64,000 nt of DNA from Proteromonas lacertae (lineage: Eukaryota; Sar; Bigyra; Opalinata; Proteromonadidae). The position numbers and the translations under genes were made by a program. Shown here one piece after another: positions 24,648 through 35,689 of this stretch. Every line of letters starts with the position of its first letter. The first letter of the stretch is position 1. The stretch is from positions 1-64,000 of the forward strand of contig NGBS01000304.1 in assembly GCA_002245135.1 (NCBI GenBank), written 5' to 3'. The notes beneath the pieces are model-generated. The model did no database searches. It was not told where the DNA came from and was given only the letters and a program-made list of their open reading frames with translations.

Positions 24648-27026
24648 CTACTTTATGAAATTGTAAAGAACATTTGCTAATGTTCTTATATCTTCATTTC
24701 CACTTAACATATGTTCTTTTATACCAATTATATAACTTCCTATTAATTTTGGATATTGTGGTTCATTTCTTAACTGATTTAATGATATTAATATGTTAAG
24801 AATCAATTCATTGTTGTTAATTGAAAGTAGTTTCAATAATTTCTTACCCCAAATTGATGCACTGAATACTTTGGTATATTTATCTAAACAATAATATAAC
24901 TATTACATACGTGAAATGCATAACAGAGAAATAAAATGAGTTGCTTGAATCAATAATGTAAGACGAGTCATATTATTCAGAAAACTCTTTACAACATTCA
25001 ATAAATCATTTGAATATTTATAATTCTCTAAATATTAATAATATTAACATTATAAGATAATACATATATATATACCATTTTTAGCCATCATGTTTAATAC
25101 AATGAATGAATTCAACTGTAATTCATATTCTTGATCACATAAACAATCTTGAATTAAACTCAATATCTTCGAGTTGTTAATATCATCGAAATATTCAGGT
25201 ATTGGAGCAATTGTTATTAAACATTTTAATCCAAGAATTATAAGTTCACTATCTTCATTTTCTATACATTCTTGAATTAGTGAAACTATTTTCAGGTTTT
25301 TAAACTCAGGTATAAACTCCTCTATAAATCATTAAAAAGGTATAAATATATATATACTTCTATTAATCAACATATTACATAACTTAATAGCTGGACAGCA
25401 AACATCCATATCATCATCAGAACAGAGTTTATATAACTCTTTCACTATAAATTATGATATATACATTATATAATATTATATTATATATTAATAATACAAT
25501 AATTGGTTGATAATATCAATTCATATTCAACATTAGTAAATTTCTTTGTTAAAAGTACTTCTATTGATGCAATACAATGAATTCTCACTTTTTCTTTTGT
25601 CCTTTCAAATAATTCTTTTGTTTCTACTTTTTCATTTATCCATAATGTCTTTAAGATAAAGATTACTGATGATTTTTGAGATAATGATAAAGCAGGAAGT
25701 TTTACATCATTAATGATTTTCGAATATTGTAATTCTTTTAACAGTGGTATAAATTTTGATGTTTTACAACACTTTTCGATGAATGGAAGTAATAACAACT
25801 GTAAATCTTTCTTATTTTTAAATAATTCTATAATTGTATTTAGTAATTCTTTGTTATTTAAATCTTCCAAGTAAAACTCATAATCTAACAATCTATTTAT
25901 GAATTTTATTATTTCTTTTGTTATTTCTGCATTTGATGATTTTAGAAATGGCAATAGATAAGTCAAAAACTTATTGTCATATGAAAATCTCATGAATGAT
26001 TCTATTGAATGATAATTATAAGTATATATTAATACCCTTTTCAATTTGTGGATAGAAACATCTCAATCCTAACAATATGAATTTATCATCTTTTCTTTCA
26101 TTAAAGAAATTCAATATAAACTGACGATTGCTTTCTTTGGAATAATATGAGGATAAAACATTTAATGAAGCAGTAACTAAATTATTCTTTTTACTTTCAC
26201 TATACAATGAATATATCAACTTTATTTCATTTTCTTTTATTGAATCAACATAATAATTCAATATTTCTAGGAATTTCAGTTGAATATTCTCATTTCTTAC
26301 ATGTTTGAAACTTTTAAATATTGCTTTTAATAAGCCTTCATTGACTAATGTTAATCGATTTTCAGCTATATATATTATTATTATTATTATATATTATATA
26401 CGATTTTTAGAATATTCCAACATTAAATCAGTCATAATATTTATATAAATAATAGCAGAATTATCATTCAAATATTGATTATATTCAACAAAATATTGTG
26501 TTACATAATTCATTATGTTAAAATTTCTTATTTTATTATCATATTCATCTGAACCAGAGTAGTTGTGAAGATAAACTAATAATACATATAACATATCATC
26601 ATCAATAACATCAGCTTTTAGATATTTAGCAATAAATTCTAATGGAACTAAATTGAATATTTCTTGTTCATAAATATCATTTCTTGATAGATTATAAAGA
26701 CATACAAATGCTAAATAAACAATTCTTTGGTTTTTATATTCCAATAAATCTTTTAATGAATTGATACATTTATAAACTGAGTTTATATTCGAATATAATT
26801 GTAATAATGAAATAATATCATAATCTCTTTCTTCTTTGATTAAATCATCCATTATATTCGATAAATCAAATATTTCTTTTGGTAAATAACCACTTGAATA
26901 AGTGTTAATATTGGAATAGAATCTTAAAGCAATTGAGAATAATTCATTTGGTTTTGATACATTCAGATAATAACTTAAGAATTCGATATTCTTACTAAAA
27001 TCAAATTTTCCACCATCCACTATTAT

Positions 27027-27064
<38 letters not shown>

Positions 27065-28233
27065 ATAAATATCCATTATATTATTAATTACAGTAACAGA
27101 TAAGATTTTCACTACTAATTTTGGATTTGTCAACAATTTCTTGCAACATGTCATTAACGAGTTTATATTGAATATATTATAAAAATTATCATCTATTTTA
27201 AGTAAGTATAAAACATTAATATTTTATAATATATATATATATATATACTTGAGGTTATAACAGAAATACATCTTAATACAGATAAAACTACAGTTGTATT
27301 ATTGGTGTATTTGTTTAACATTTCAATAAGTGTTTTTCCTAATTCATTATTAACAATACCTTTGTTAATATGATTACAATAATAACTAGACATACAATCA
27401 CATACAGCTTTAACTGCTAATTCACTATTCAGAATATTCTGCAATAACACAAAGAAATTCTCTTTATCTAATATCTTTTTACATTTATCAGATTGACATA
27501 AATTTTCGTAATATTTTAATATGTTAATTGAGTCATTTGGTTTGAAGGTATTTAATTTGTTGAGAAATAACTTGAAGGATGGATTTTTGAGTAAAATTGG
27601 TATTAAATCATTGAATGAAGATAATGTCTTAAACATTATTATTACATCACTAAATATGTGTTCATCATCAGTATTTAATAATTTAGTTAAATATTTCAAT
27701 ATATCACATTCTACTATATCCTCCAATTTACATTTTGATAATGTTTTGGTTAATAATTCAAATGATACACTGGATAAGGTTTTAATTGAAGATAATGAGT
27801 GTTTTAAATATATATTCATCAAACATTTTTCACTTAATGAAGGACAACTTGTTGCTAATTCAGATTATAAATAATTATTAATATATATACACGAATTACA
27901 TATATTTAGTAATGAACTTAAACCACTTGACACTAATTTCAAGTTATTTGTTGTTTGTAAGCATTTTGAAATACCATTTATCAAAATTGAAGGATGATAT
28001 ACTTTCGCTATAATGAAATACAAATTGCTTTCAATATTATACTGTTTTTCGTGATTATCTCAATACAACTCAAAGAATTTCCTTGTAATTTGGAATCATT
28101 GGATATCAATGCTTCGTATAATTTTGGAAAAATATAATTTTCATCAAATTGCAATTTGGAATCTTCTATTACTTATTAACATTAAGTATTTTATACTATT
28201 AAGAGAATCTAAAAAAATATTAACATCAAACAT
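24648..28233 (-). CDS. ARM/HEAT-like solenoid protein
   Basis: Start MFDVNIFLDSLN at 28233; about ten short introns lead to a stop at 24648. The product is all-helical and Leu/Ile/Asn-rich, with repeating pairs of helices of ARM/HEAT type, for example LKLVSSGLSSLLNIC, IHCIASIEVLLTKKF, VKELYKLCSDDDMDVC, ELIILGLKCLITIAPIP and EDIRTLANVLYNFI. Introns at about 28148-28178, 28013-28047, 27861-27896, 27194-27248, 26366-26400, 26010-26043, 25356-25390 and 25028-25075 restore frame. I see no importin, beta-catenin or other diagnostic motif, so partner and pathway are unknown. Length is about 1,050 residues. A scaffold role is typical for such folds but is not shown here. Confidence 0.62.
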
Positions 28234-28406
28234 TGGCTCATCAGCGCTTTTAGCATATTCAGGATAGTATAGGATCTAAGTTATAATATATGATAAGATA
28301 CTGACATAAATGCAAAATGAATTGTCAAGTCAACTCAAGCTTTATTCATTTTTCTTTTTTTATAAAAGCATTAGTTGTGAGACTAATTACTCATAAAATC
28401 AATAAA
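28234..28406. promoter_or_regulatory. Upstream region with CAAGTCAACTCAAGC element
   Basis: Between the ARM gene start and a possible plus-strand ATG at 28407. It contains CAAGTCAACTCAAGC at about 28327-28341, resembling CAAGC/GCTTG sequences 25-60 bp upstream of starts at 387, 5860, 16693 and 58864. Confidence 0.25.
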
Positions 28407-28877
28407 TGGAAGTAACTAATGCTAAATCATTTTTAAGGTAATAAAATGTATAGTGTAATTATATCATCTTTATCTAAACATAATTGATAGAATGTAACTA
28501 TACTTCACAGATACCTTGTCTTATATATATCAAAACCTAACTACAACAATCGAAAAAAACAATTGTATATTTAATTTATTATATTCATAAATTTCTATGC
28601 TTGGTTGAATTCAAAAAATAGATATATAACATAATCATCCAAAGTAGATATAGAAGTAAAGTTCGACATAATTGATTGATATTCCTTAGAAGGGAGTAAT
28701 GGATTATTAACCAGAATATCACATCATGAAATGGATTGGTCAAATGTTGATAAGATCAATACCTTATTTGAAGATGATGAAGACATAATTGACTATATAA
28801 ATGTTTTTAATGTAAGTAGATATTCATGTAGAGATAAAAATGATAGTAGTTGTGTAAATCGAGGTAATTATGCATAA
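28407..28877 (+). CDS. Possible small multi-exon gene, unrecognised
   Basis: ATG at 28407 (MEVTNAKSFL) runs into a candidate GTAATA...GATAG intron. Downstream, 28731-28877 is an open frame of 48 codons starting MDWSNVDKINTLFEDDED and ending at TAA 28877. A single continuous splice model was not found, and the middle (28500-28690) lacks clear coding signal. It could be a short gene, a decayed one, or chance frames. No domain is recognised. Confidence 0.22.
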
Positions 28878-29194
28878 TTATATAGCAAAATGACAGCATC
28901 ATTATATTTTAATCAACATAGCAAGTATAAATTATTTTATAGGTTAGATTGTGTGCTAACCCTGTATATATAGTTCTATAAATAAAAAGTTTGAATAGAA
29001 GTTTGAATATAGCAGTTTGCTATTATATTTTTTGATTTTATATCATTTAGATCTACATGCCAGCTTTAAAAATAAGCACATACGAAATAATCAAAAATAA
29101 CAAAGGAATTGTGGATTTATTTGATACAATTACACTAAATTTCAACATGATTTGAAAATACAAGTTAATGTTAAGCAGATATGTGTATAAAATA

Positions 29195-29810
29195 TGTTGT
29201 GCGCTGTTTGTCATAGTTGGCCGTTTGTCTGCCAGACACTTTTAAAACAAACTAAATGTATATTCTTACTTATTTTGATGAAAAATTGTTACTTTTGTAC
29301 TTACTTTGTCATATAACCTATGTCTGCAATATACTTTTTTGATAATTTCAGTATTGTATATATGAAACTCATTTATTTATATTTTTCGTTTTAGTGTTTA
29401 ATTCACTACTACAGACTAAAATACATTAACTGAGACGATTAGAATTATTGAACGATAATATATTACTGTCTAAAAAGAAATGTAAAAAGTTGGCTTGAGT
29501 GAGGCTTGTATATATTTTCATTTTTTGGTTTTTAAGCGTCTTCAAATCACAATCTAAGTATTCTAATCATCTCAGTTAATGTATTTTAGTCTGTAGTAGT
29601 GAATTAAACACTAAAACGAAAAATAAAAATAGATGCGTTTCATATATACAATACTGAAATTATCAAAAAAGTATATTGCAGACATAGGTTATATGACAAA
29701 GTAAGTGTAAAAGTAACAATTTTTCATCAAAATAAGTAAGAATATACATTTAGTTTGTTTTAAAAGTGTTTGGTAGATAAATGGCCAACTATGACAAATG
29801 GCGCACAACA
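29195..29810. mobile_element. Palindromic MITE-like element A (TGTTGTGCG ends)
   Basis: 616 bp made of two inverted arms of about 260 bp that match closely, for example TACATTAACTGAGA near 29420 and its complement near 29580. Terminal sequence is TGTTGTGCGC...GCGCACAACA, followed by GGCCGTTTGTCT-type subterminal repeats. It has no coding capacity. Flanks (AAATA / AACCT) show no target duplication. It has the same ends as element B and the 10.85-kb interval to the right. Confidence 0.82.
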
Positions 29811-29991
29811 AACCTTAATTATAAATTAGAATTAAATATACTAGAGTTTTTCAGTATTTTGGTCTGTAACTAATATATAAGATAAATCTACCAACAACAC
29901 TACTTAATGAGGATAATCTGTCTTTCTTTTTATTTTTACTAGCACATTTCTTAATTAAGTTGATTAATTTTCTAAAATCACCTTTGTACCT

Positions 29992-30630
29992 TGTTGTGCG
30001 CCGTTTGTCATAGTTGGCCGTTTGTCTACCAGATATTCTTAAAACAAACTATATGTATATTTTTGCTTGTCTTGATGAAAAATTGTTACTTTTATACTTA
30101 CTTTGTTATATAACCTACCTCTGCAGTATACTTTTTTGTTGATATAAATAATTTGAATATTTGCGCCGTTTGTTTTCTAGAAATTTTTGAAGCAAACTAA
30201 ATGCATATTTAGCTAATATAGACTAAAATACATTAGCTGAAATGATTAGAAAAACTTAATGTTGATCATAAGACATTTAAAATGAAAAAAGATAATTTAG
30301 AATCAAGCCTCACTCAAGCCTATATTTTGCATTTCTTTTTTTATATAGAAAGATTTAATAATAATTACATTCTAGTTATTACAGCTAATATATTTTAGTC
30401 TATATTAGCTAAATATACGTTTAGTTTGCTTCAAAAATTTCTAGAAAACAAATGGCGCCAATATTCAAACTATTTATATTAACAAAAAAGTATACTGCAG
30501 AGGTAGGTCATATAACAAAGTAAGTAATAAAAGTAACGATTTTTCATCAAGACAAGTAAGAATATACATTTAGTTTGTTTTAAAAGTGTCTGATAGACAA
30601 ATGGCCAACTATGACAAATGGCGCACAACA
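29992..30630. mobile_element. Palindromic MITE-like element B with 5-bp target duplication
   Basis: 639 bp, ends TGTTGTGCGCC...GCGCACAACA, flanked on both sides by TACCT, a perfect 5-bp target duplication. Arms are long inverted repeats. A second internal pair (TGCGCCGTTTGTTTTCTAG near 30163 and its inverse near 30437-30456) suggests either nesting or internal duplication of the terminus. No transposase is present. The TGT...ACA ends and 5-bp duplication point to a DDE integrase-type transposase acting in trans (inference). Confidence 0.85.
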
Positions 30631-30657
30631 TACCTATATAATCAAATAAATATTATA

Positions 30658-30760
30658 TGTTGTGCGCCGTTTGTCAGAGTTGGCCGTTTGTCTACCAGAC
30701 ACTTTCAAAACAAACTAAATACACAATTACACTTCTTTTAATGAAAAATTGTTACTTTTA
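30658..30760 (+). repeat. Left 103-bp terminal inverted repeat
   Basis: Exact inverse of 41405-41507. Contains TGTTGTGCGCCG and TTGGCCGTTTGTCTACCAGA; the match ends abruptly at ...GTTACTTTTA. Confidence 0.9.
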
Positions 30761-30945
30761 TACTTACTTTGTCATATAACCTACATCTATGAGTAACTAT
30801 TAATTGTCATAATATTGAATAAAAACTATCAAAATATATTCTAGAAATTATGTATATTCCAAATTTTATGTTTTTATTGACATATAATGTCTAAATGAGA
30901 AGTGTCAGTTACACAGGAATTAAGAATTATACCCCTTCTGACGTC

Positions 30946-32423
30946 GGGAAGTTTGGGTTTAGACGCGTGTTCAAAATTTGAACTCGCCTAATCTAGTTAG
31001 AGTTTGACTCTAATATTTTATATTACTTGACTATAATTGCTTAATTAAGAGATTCTGAGAAGATGGTAGAGATAGCACAACTATTTTTTGGTCTAATTTC
31101 ACGATCTTTTAATGATTTGAGCATTTTTGATCCCAACCTATTTACATAATAACTGTACACAGGATCTCCAGTTTTTTTATTAAATATCTTACTATTAGAT
31201 GAGAATGCTCAAAATATAATGTGTGATAACACAAGCTCGGCTTGAATATTTTTTAATATTTTATAAAATTTGAGCACCTGCCTCCTATAGGAAGCTAGGG
31301 CTTATTTTTGTTAATTAATTAATAAATACTATTATTTTTTAAACTGTTTGACTTATTTACTATCTGAATAACTATCTTAAGCTCTATTTCAATCGTTTAT
31401 CCCATAAAAACAATTTAACTAAGTCATTAAGACATATTTATTTATAACTAACTGATAATTGAACCTTTTTCTTAAAAAACAAATCATTCAACTAAATTTT
31501 GGCAATCTTGTATCTATTCGAGGAAGTCAACATATTTTACATTTCCATTGCTTCTATTATTGTTAAATTATCACCTTCTTGAACATAATTTACTTACATT
31601 TATTAAACTACTAGCCATTGGATAAGTTAAGAATTTAGAATCATCTACTTCTCGTTTTATAATCATGAATTTTGATAATTTGCTTTCTAAAGCATTTCTT
31701 ATACCTACAACGAAGTTATCTCTATTGAATTGTAATTGATATACTTCTACTAATCTTTTCATATATTATAAAGCTACTTCTTTTATATTCAATTTACCTC
31801 TCATGATTTAGCTTTGAATATCTAGCTTTTACAACCATTCTTTAAAATTTCTCAGGTGTAAGAAGACCTTTATCATTTGTAATTGTGATCTTATTAGCTT
31901 TACCAATACTCTCTTTTACAACACTTACATTCAAAGCATTATTAGTTATTATATATTGTCATAGATTCTTCACCTTTAAACACTTGAATTAACACATCGA
32001 GTTGTTAATCACTGTATGTACTAAATACTTGAGTATTATTAACTGAAATTTTGATATTAATTGTAATTAATTAACTTCTATTAATCCTTTCATATATTCA
32101 AAAGCTAATTCTTTAACTTTGTATAACTTTTACTTTGTTAAATCATCTCTTCTAAAAAACCTTTTTAAATCACTATAATTTCTTTTCTGTTCAATAAACA
32201 AGTCTCAATTATTACTTTAACAAGCACACATTCCTATATTATAGTGAAATTCCCATTGCCCAAATATCACTCAATGGACTTATACTACCTGTTTTAATTG
32301 ATTTGTTTAATATTTTTATTGAATATTGATTCTTTGATGGATCTTCACATAATTCAACTAATTTCTTTATTATTTTATATTGATTGATATGTCCATTACC
32401 ACTTTGATCTACTTGTAGCTTTC
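30946..32423 (+). repeat. Left long inverted arm of MULE-like element
   Basis: Pairs with 33942-35419 around a centre near 33182. Both arms contain the same 63-codon open frame (31571-31762 minus; 34603-34794 plus) with identical translation, indicating recent formation or ongoing homogenisation. Confidence 0.9.
31570..32043 (-). pseudogene. Hsp70 fragment in left arm (mirror copy)
   Basis: Inverted duplicate of the Hsp70-like sequence at 34322-34795. It carries the same in-frame stops and internal deletion, so the fragment was captured and decayed before the two arms became identical, or has been homogenised since. Confidence 0.65.
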
Positions 32424-32559
32424 AATTTATTATTATATTCATTGATTTTTTATTTGTTTTTAAGGATTTAAATCATAATTCTATTTAAAAGATTAGATAT
32501 TTCATTTTCTTTCATTATCTCTTTATTAAATTAATTCAAACTCAATCGTTTTAAGCTCA

Positions 32560-33490
32560 TTCCAATAATAATCATCACTAGTAAATTTATCTAAACGTTG
32601 GTTCTACCAATTGTTAATCTTGAACTAGTTATTGTAGATAAATTGTAACTGAACCAGGAACATCAATAGGTCAATAGAAAAAACTAGCATCGACTATCAA
32701 TAACTGAGCATATAAATAAGCGAATTTAAATATTCACGATTATTCTTCTTTTGATGAATGCTTTGTTGGGAATGTTTAAACTAACCAACATAATTCATAG
32801 GTAATTGAACATTTCCAAATGCAGAAGGAACTGGGATATACTTTAAATACTTACAATTTGAACAACGAATTGCGACTTTGATGGCTTTTGGTCTTTAAAG
32901 AGATGCACTGATTATAAGTCCTGATATACTGACTAGTTTGTTCACATGATTTGCCTATTATATATATGTACATTAAAAATCATTTCATTTATACATTAAA
33001 TGATCGGATTGATATTGAGTTTTGTGAAAATTTTAATAAGACATTGATTAAGGGAGAATTTTCTGCATTTAACTCATTTTCTACTACTCTTTGAGCTGCA
33101 ATTTCAAACTATTGATAAGTAATAATAATTGTTTAATGTACTTGTGGTAAATAACAATTTGTCTCTCTTTGTAATACATCAAGTAAAACATTGTTGAATA
33201 TTCCTAGATGAGCTAAATTAATTTCTACAAAATATTCACCTCTGTTGAAATTTTCCAATAATGATTTTCTAGTGATAAGAATAATCAATATATTTATATA
33301 TACCTGTAGATATAAATATTGTTTTCACTATAATCTCTTAAAACCTCTTGAAACTTTGTTTGAGCTTGTAAAGGTTCTAAAGCAGACGATTCACCATTAA
33401 AAATCTTTCATAAAGATAACAAGCCTTCAAACTTTTTACCACTTTGTTTATTAATATTTCTTGAATTTAAAATTCTGGAAAGAAAATAAC
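32560..33490 (-). pseudogene. Captured MCM5 N-terminal gene fragment
   Basis: Read on the minus strand: LQAQTKFQEVLRDYSE, NRGEYFVEINLAHLGIFNN, FEIAAQRVVENELNAENSP, then VNKLVSISGLIISAS and RPKAIKVAIRCSNCKYL with PVPSAFGNVQLP, and finally VPGSVTI and QRLDKFTSDDYY. Order and motifs fit MCM5: the N-terminal helical domain, then the OB fold with KLV..GII..AS, RCxxC and VPG. Host-type introns remain between blocks (near 33266-33300 and 33112-33145), so capture was at DNA level, not from mRNA. A TAA between ISAS.. and RPKA and other frame breaks show it is non-functional. It lies wholly in the unique centre of the MULE-like element. Confidence 0.75.
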
Positions 33491-33557
33491 GGGATGTACG
33501 GGTTCTAGCCCTGTAGTAGTTCCAAATATTTTTGAATCTGAGGTAGAAATAAAAACA

Positions 33558-33872
33558 GTGAAGTTAAATATACATGAAAAAGCTTTTAAAAACCAAAATG
33601 GTGGAAGTCAACAGAATTCATCTCGAAACCAACCATTGTCATCTAATAATATAATAAAACCTTCAGTTAGACCAATTGGTCAATCTGTTGTAGGTGGTAG
33701 GCATACACATCAATTAATAGGATCAGTTGGTATGTCTTATTGTTCTGAAGAGTGTGATAATCCTGAAGTTTATGATTGGCTTACAAACGAATCACCTCGA
33801 AATTCCACAACCTCTCATGAAAGAGAAGCTCGAAAAAATGTCAAAAAGTATAGTACAATACTTGTGATATAA
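33558..33872 (+). CDS. Open frame in MULE centre, unrecognised
   Basis: A 104-codon frame opening VKLNIHEKAFKNQNGG and rich in Ser, Asn and Arg, with SVGMSYCSEECDNPEVYDWL near its middle. It sits beside the captured MCM5 piece, partly in the centre and just before the right arm. It may be another captured host fragment. No domain recognised and no proof of expression. Confidence 0.3.
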   Translation: MKLNIHEKAFKNQNGGSQQNSSRNQPLSSNNIIKPSVRPIGQSVVGGRHTHQLIGSVGMSYCSEECDNPEVYDWLTNESPRNSTTSHEREARKNVKKYSTILVI

Positions 33873-33922
33873 GTGAAAATATTCATGCAAAATTAAAACG
33901 TCATGTAACAATCGATAAGCCT

Positions 33923-34126
33923 ATGGAGCAAACTAATTTATTAAAGTTACAAGTAGATCAAAGTGGTAATGGACATATCAATCAATATAAAATAATAAAG
34001 AAATTAGTTGAATTATGTGAAGATCCATCAAAGAATCAATATTCAATAAAAATATTAAACAAATCAATTAAAACAGGTAGTATAAGTCCATTGAGTGATA
34101 TTTGGGCAATGGGAATTTCACTATAA
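33923..34126 (+). pseudogene. Protein-kinase-like fragment at arm junction
   Basis: About 67 codons, of which SPLSDIWAMGISL matches kinase subdomain IX (SDIWAMG). Preceding residues (LKLQVDQSGNGHINQY..., IKILNKSIKTGS) are less typical. No catalytic loop or glycine loop is present. The portion beyond about 33942 is mirrored in the left arm (32239-32423), so it is a fragment captured by the element. Confidence 0.4.
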
Positions 34127-35419
34127 TATAGGAATGTGTGCTTGTTAAAGTAATAATTGAGACTTGTTTATTGAACAGAAAAGAAATTATAGTGATTTAA
34201 AAAGGTTTTTTAGAAGAGATGATTTAACAAAGTAAAAGTTATACAAAGTTAAAGAATTAGCTTTTGAATATATGAAAGGATTAATAGAAGTTAATTAATT
34301 ATAATTAATATCAAAATTTCAGTTAATAATACTCAAGTATTTAGTACATACAGTGATTAACAACTCGATGTGTTAATTCAAGTGTTTAAAGGTGAAGAAT
34401 CTATGACAATATATAATAACTAATAATGCTTTGAATGTAAGTGTTGTAAAAGAGAGTATTGGTAAAGCTAATAAGATCACAATTACAAATGATAAAGGTC
34501 TTCTTACACCTGAGAAATTTTAAAGAATGGTTGTAAAAGCTAGATATTCAAAGCTAAATCATGAGAGGTAAATTGAATATAAAAGAAGTAGCTTTATAAT
34601 ATATGAAAAGATTAGTAGAAGTATATCAATTACAATTCAATAGAGATAACTTCGTTGTAGGTATAAGAAATGCTTTAGAAAGCAAATTATCAAAATTCAT
34701 GATTATAAAACGAGAAGTAGATGATTCTAAATTCTTAACTTATCCAATGGCTAGTAGTTTAATAAATGTAAGTAAATTATGTTCAAGAAGGTGATAATTT
34801 AACAATAATAGAAGCTATGGAAATGTAAAATATGTTGACTTCCTCGAATAGATACAAGATTGCCAAAATTTAGTTGAATGATTTGTTTTTTAAGAAAAAG
34901 GTTCAATTATCAGTTAGTTATAAATAAATATGTCTTAATGACTTAGTTAAATTGTTTTTATGGGATAAACGATTGAACTAGAGCTTAAGATAGTTATTCA
35001 GATAGTAAATAAGTCAAACAGTTTAAAAAATAATAGTATTTATTAATTAATTAACAAAAATAAGCCCTAGCTTCCTATAGGAGGCAGGTGCTCAAATTTT
35101 ATAAAATATTAAAAAATATTCAAGCCGAGCTTGTGTTATCACACATTATATTTTGAGCATTCTCATCTAATAGTAAGATATTTAATAAAAAAACTGGAGA
35201 TCCTGTGTACAGTTATTATGTAAATAGGTTGGGATCAAAAATGCTCAAATCATTAAAAGATCGTGAAATTAGACCAAAAAATAGTTGTGCTATCTCTACC
35301 ATCTTCTCAGAATCTCTTAATTAAGCAATTATAGTCAAGTAATATAAAATATTAGAGTCAAACTCTAACTAGATTAGGCGAGTTCAAATTTTGAACACGC
35401 GTCTAAACCCAAACTTCCC
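33942..35419 (-). repeat. Right long inverted arm of MULE-like element
   Basis: Inverse of 30946-32423. Divergence begins abruptly at the arm/centre junction (about 32423 and 33942). Confidence 0.9.
34322..34795 (+). pseudogene. Captured Hsp70 substrate-binding-domain fragment
   Basis: [12 protein letters not shown], a stop, then QLDVLIQVFKGEESMT, then, after loss of about 30 codons, ALNVSVVKESIGKANKITIT and NDKGLLTPEKF. This matches the Hsp70 beta-sandwich order ([45 protein letters not shown]). RNALESKLSKFMIIKREVDD further on resembles the helical lid (KNALESYAFNMKSSVDDEK). In-frame stops and the deletion make it a pseudogene. Confidence 0.65.
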
Positions 35420-35689
35420 TCTGACGTCATATTTAATTTAAAATTTCATTTTCTTCAACTTTTTTGTTTGTATGTTTTTTTGGTTCAGTCAAAGAGAAAA
35501 AATGAATTTCAGCAGACACTTTGAAGAATGTTAAAATATTATATCAAGATATGAAGATATTTCAAAAAAGAAAAATCAAGCTTGTCAAACTTAATATATA
35601 TTATTATTATTATTATTATTATTATCAAAATACTTACTTTATATTATTTATAAACTGTATAATACTATCATGTACAGCGAAAGGTATAG

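Larger units (their letters stand above)
30946..35419. mobile_element. Mutator-like (Pack-MULE-type) element, 9-bp target duplication
   Basis: 4,474 bp with arms 30946-32423 and 33942-35419 that are nearly exact inverted repeats (about 1,478 bp, very few mismatches). It begins GGGAAGTTTGGGTTTAGACG and ends with its complement. The bases immediately outside, TCTGACGTC at 30937-30945 and 35420-35428, form a perfect 9-bp direct duplication. Long inverted arms plus a 9-bp duplication are characteristic of Mutator-like elements. No MULE transposase is seen, so it is non-autonomous. The arms and the 1,518-bp centre carry fragments of host-type genes (Hsp70, kinase, MCM5), annotated separately. Confidence 0.88.

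Noticed and set aside
29195-30630. Palindromic repeats considered as a CRISPR array.
   Set aside because: They are long inverted, not regularly spaced direct, repeats, with transposon-like ends and a target duplication.
33490-33530. T-arm-like sequence (CGGGTTCTAGCCCTG) suggesting a tRNA gene.
   Set aside because: No matching acceptor, D or anticodon arms around it; it lies inside the captured, decayed DNA of the MULE-like element.
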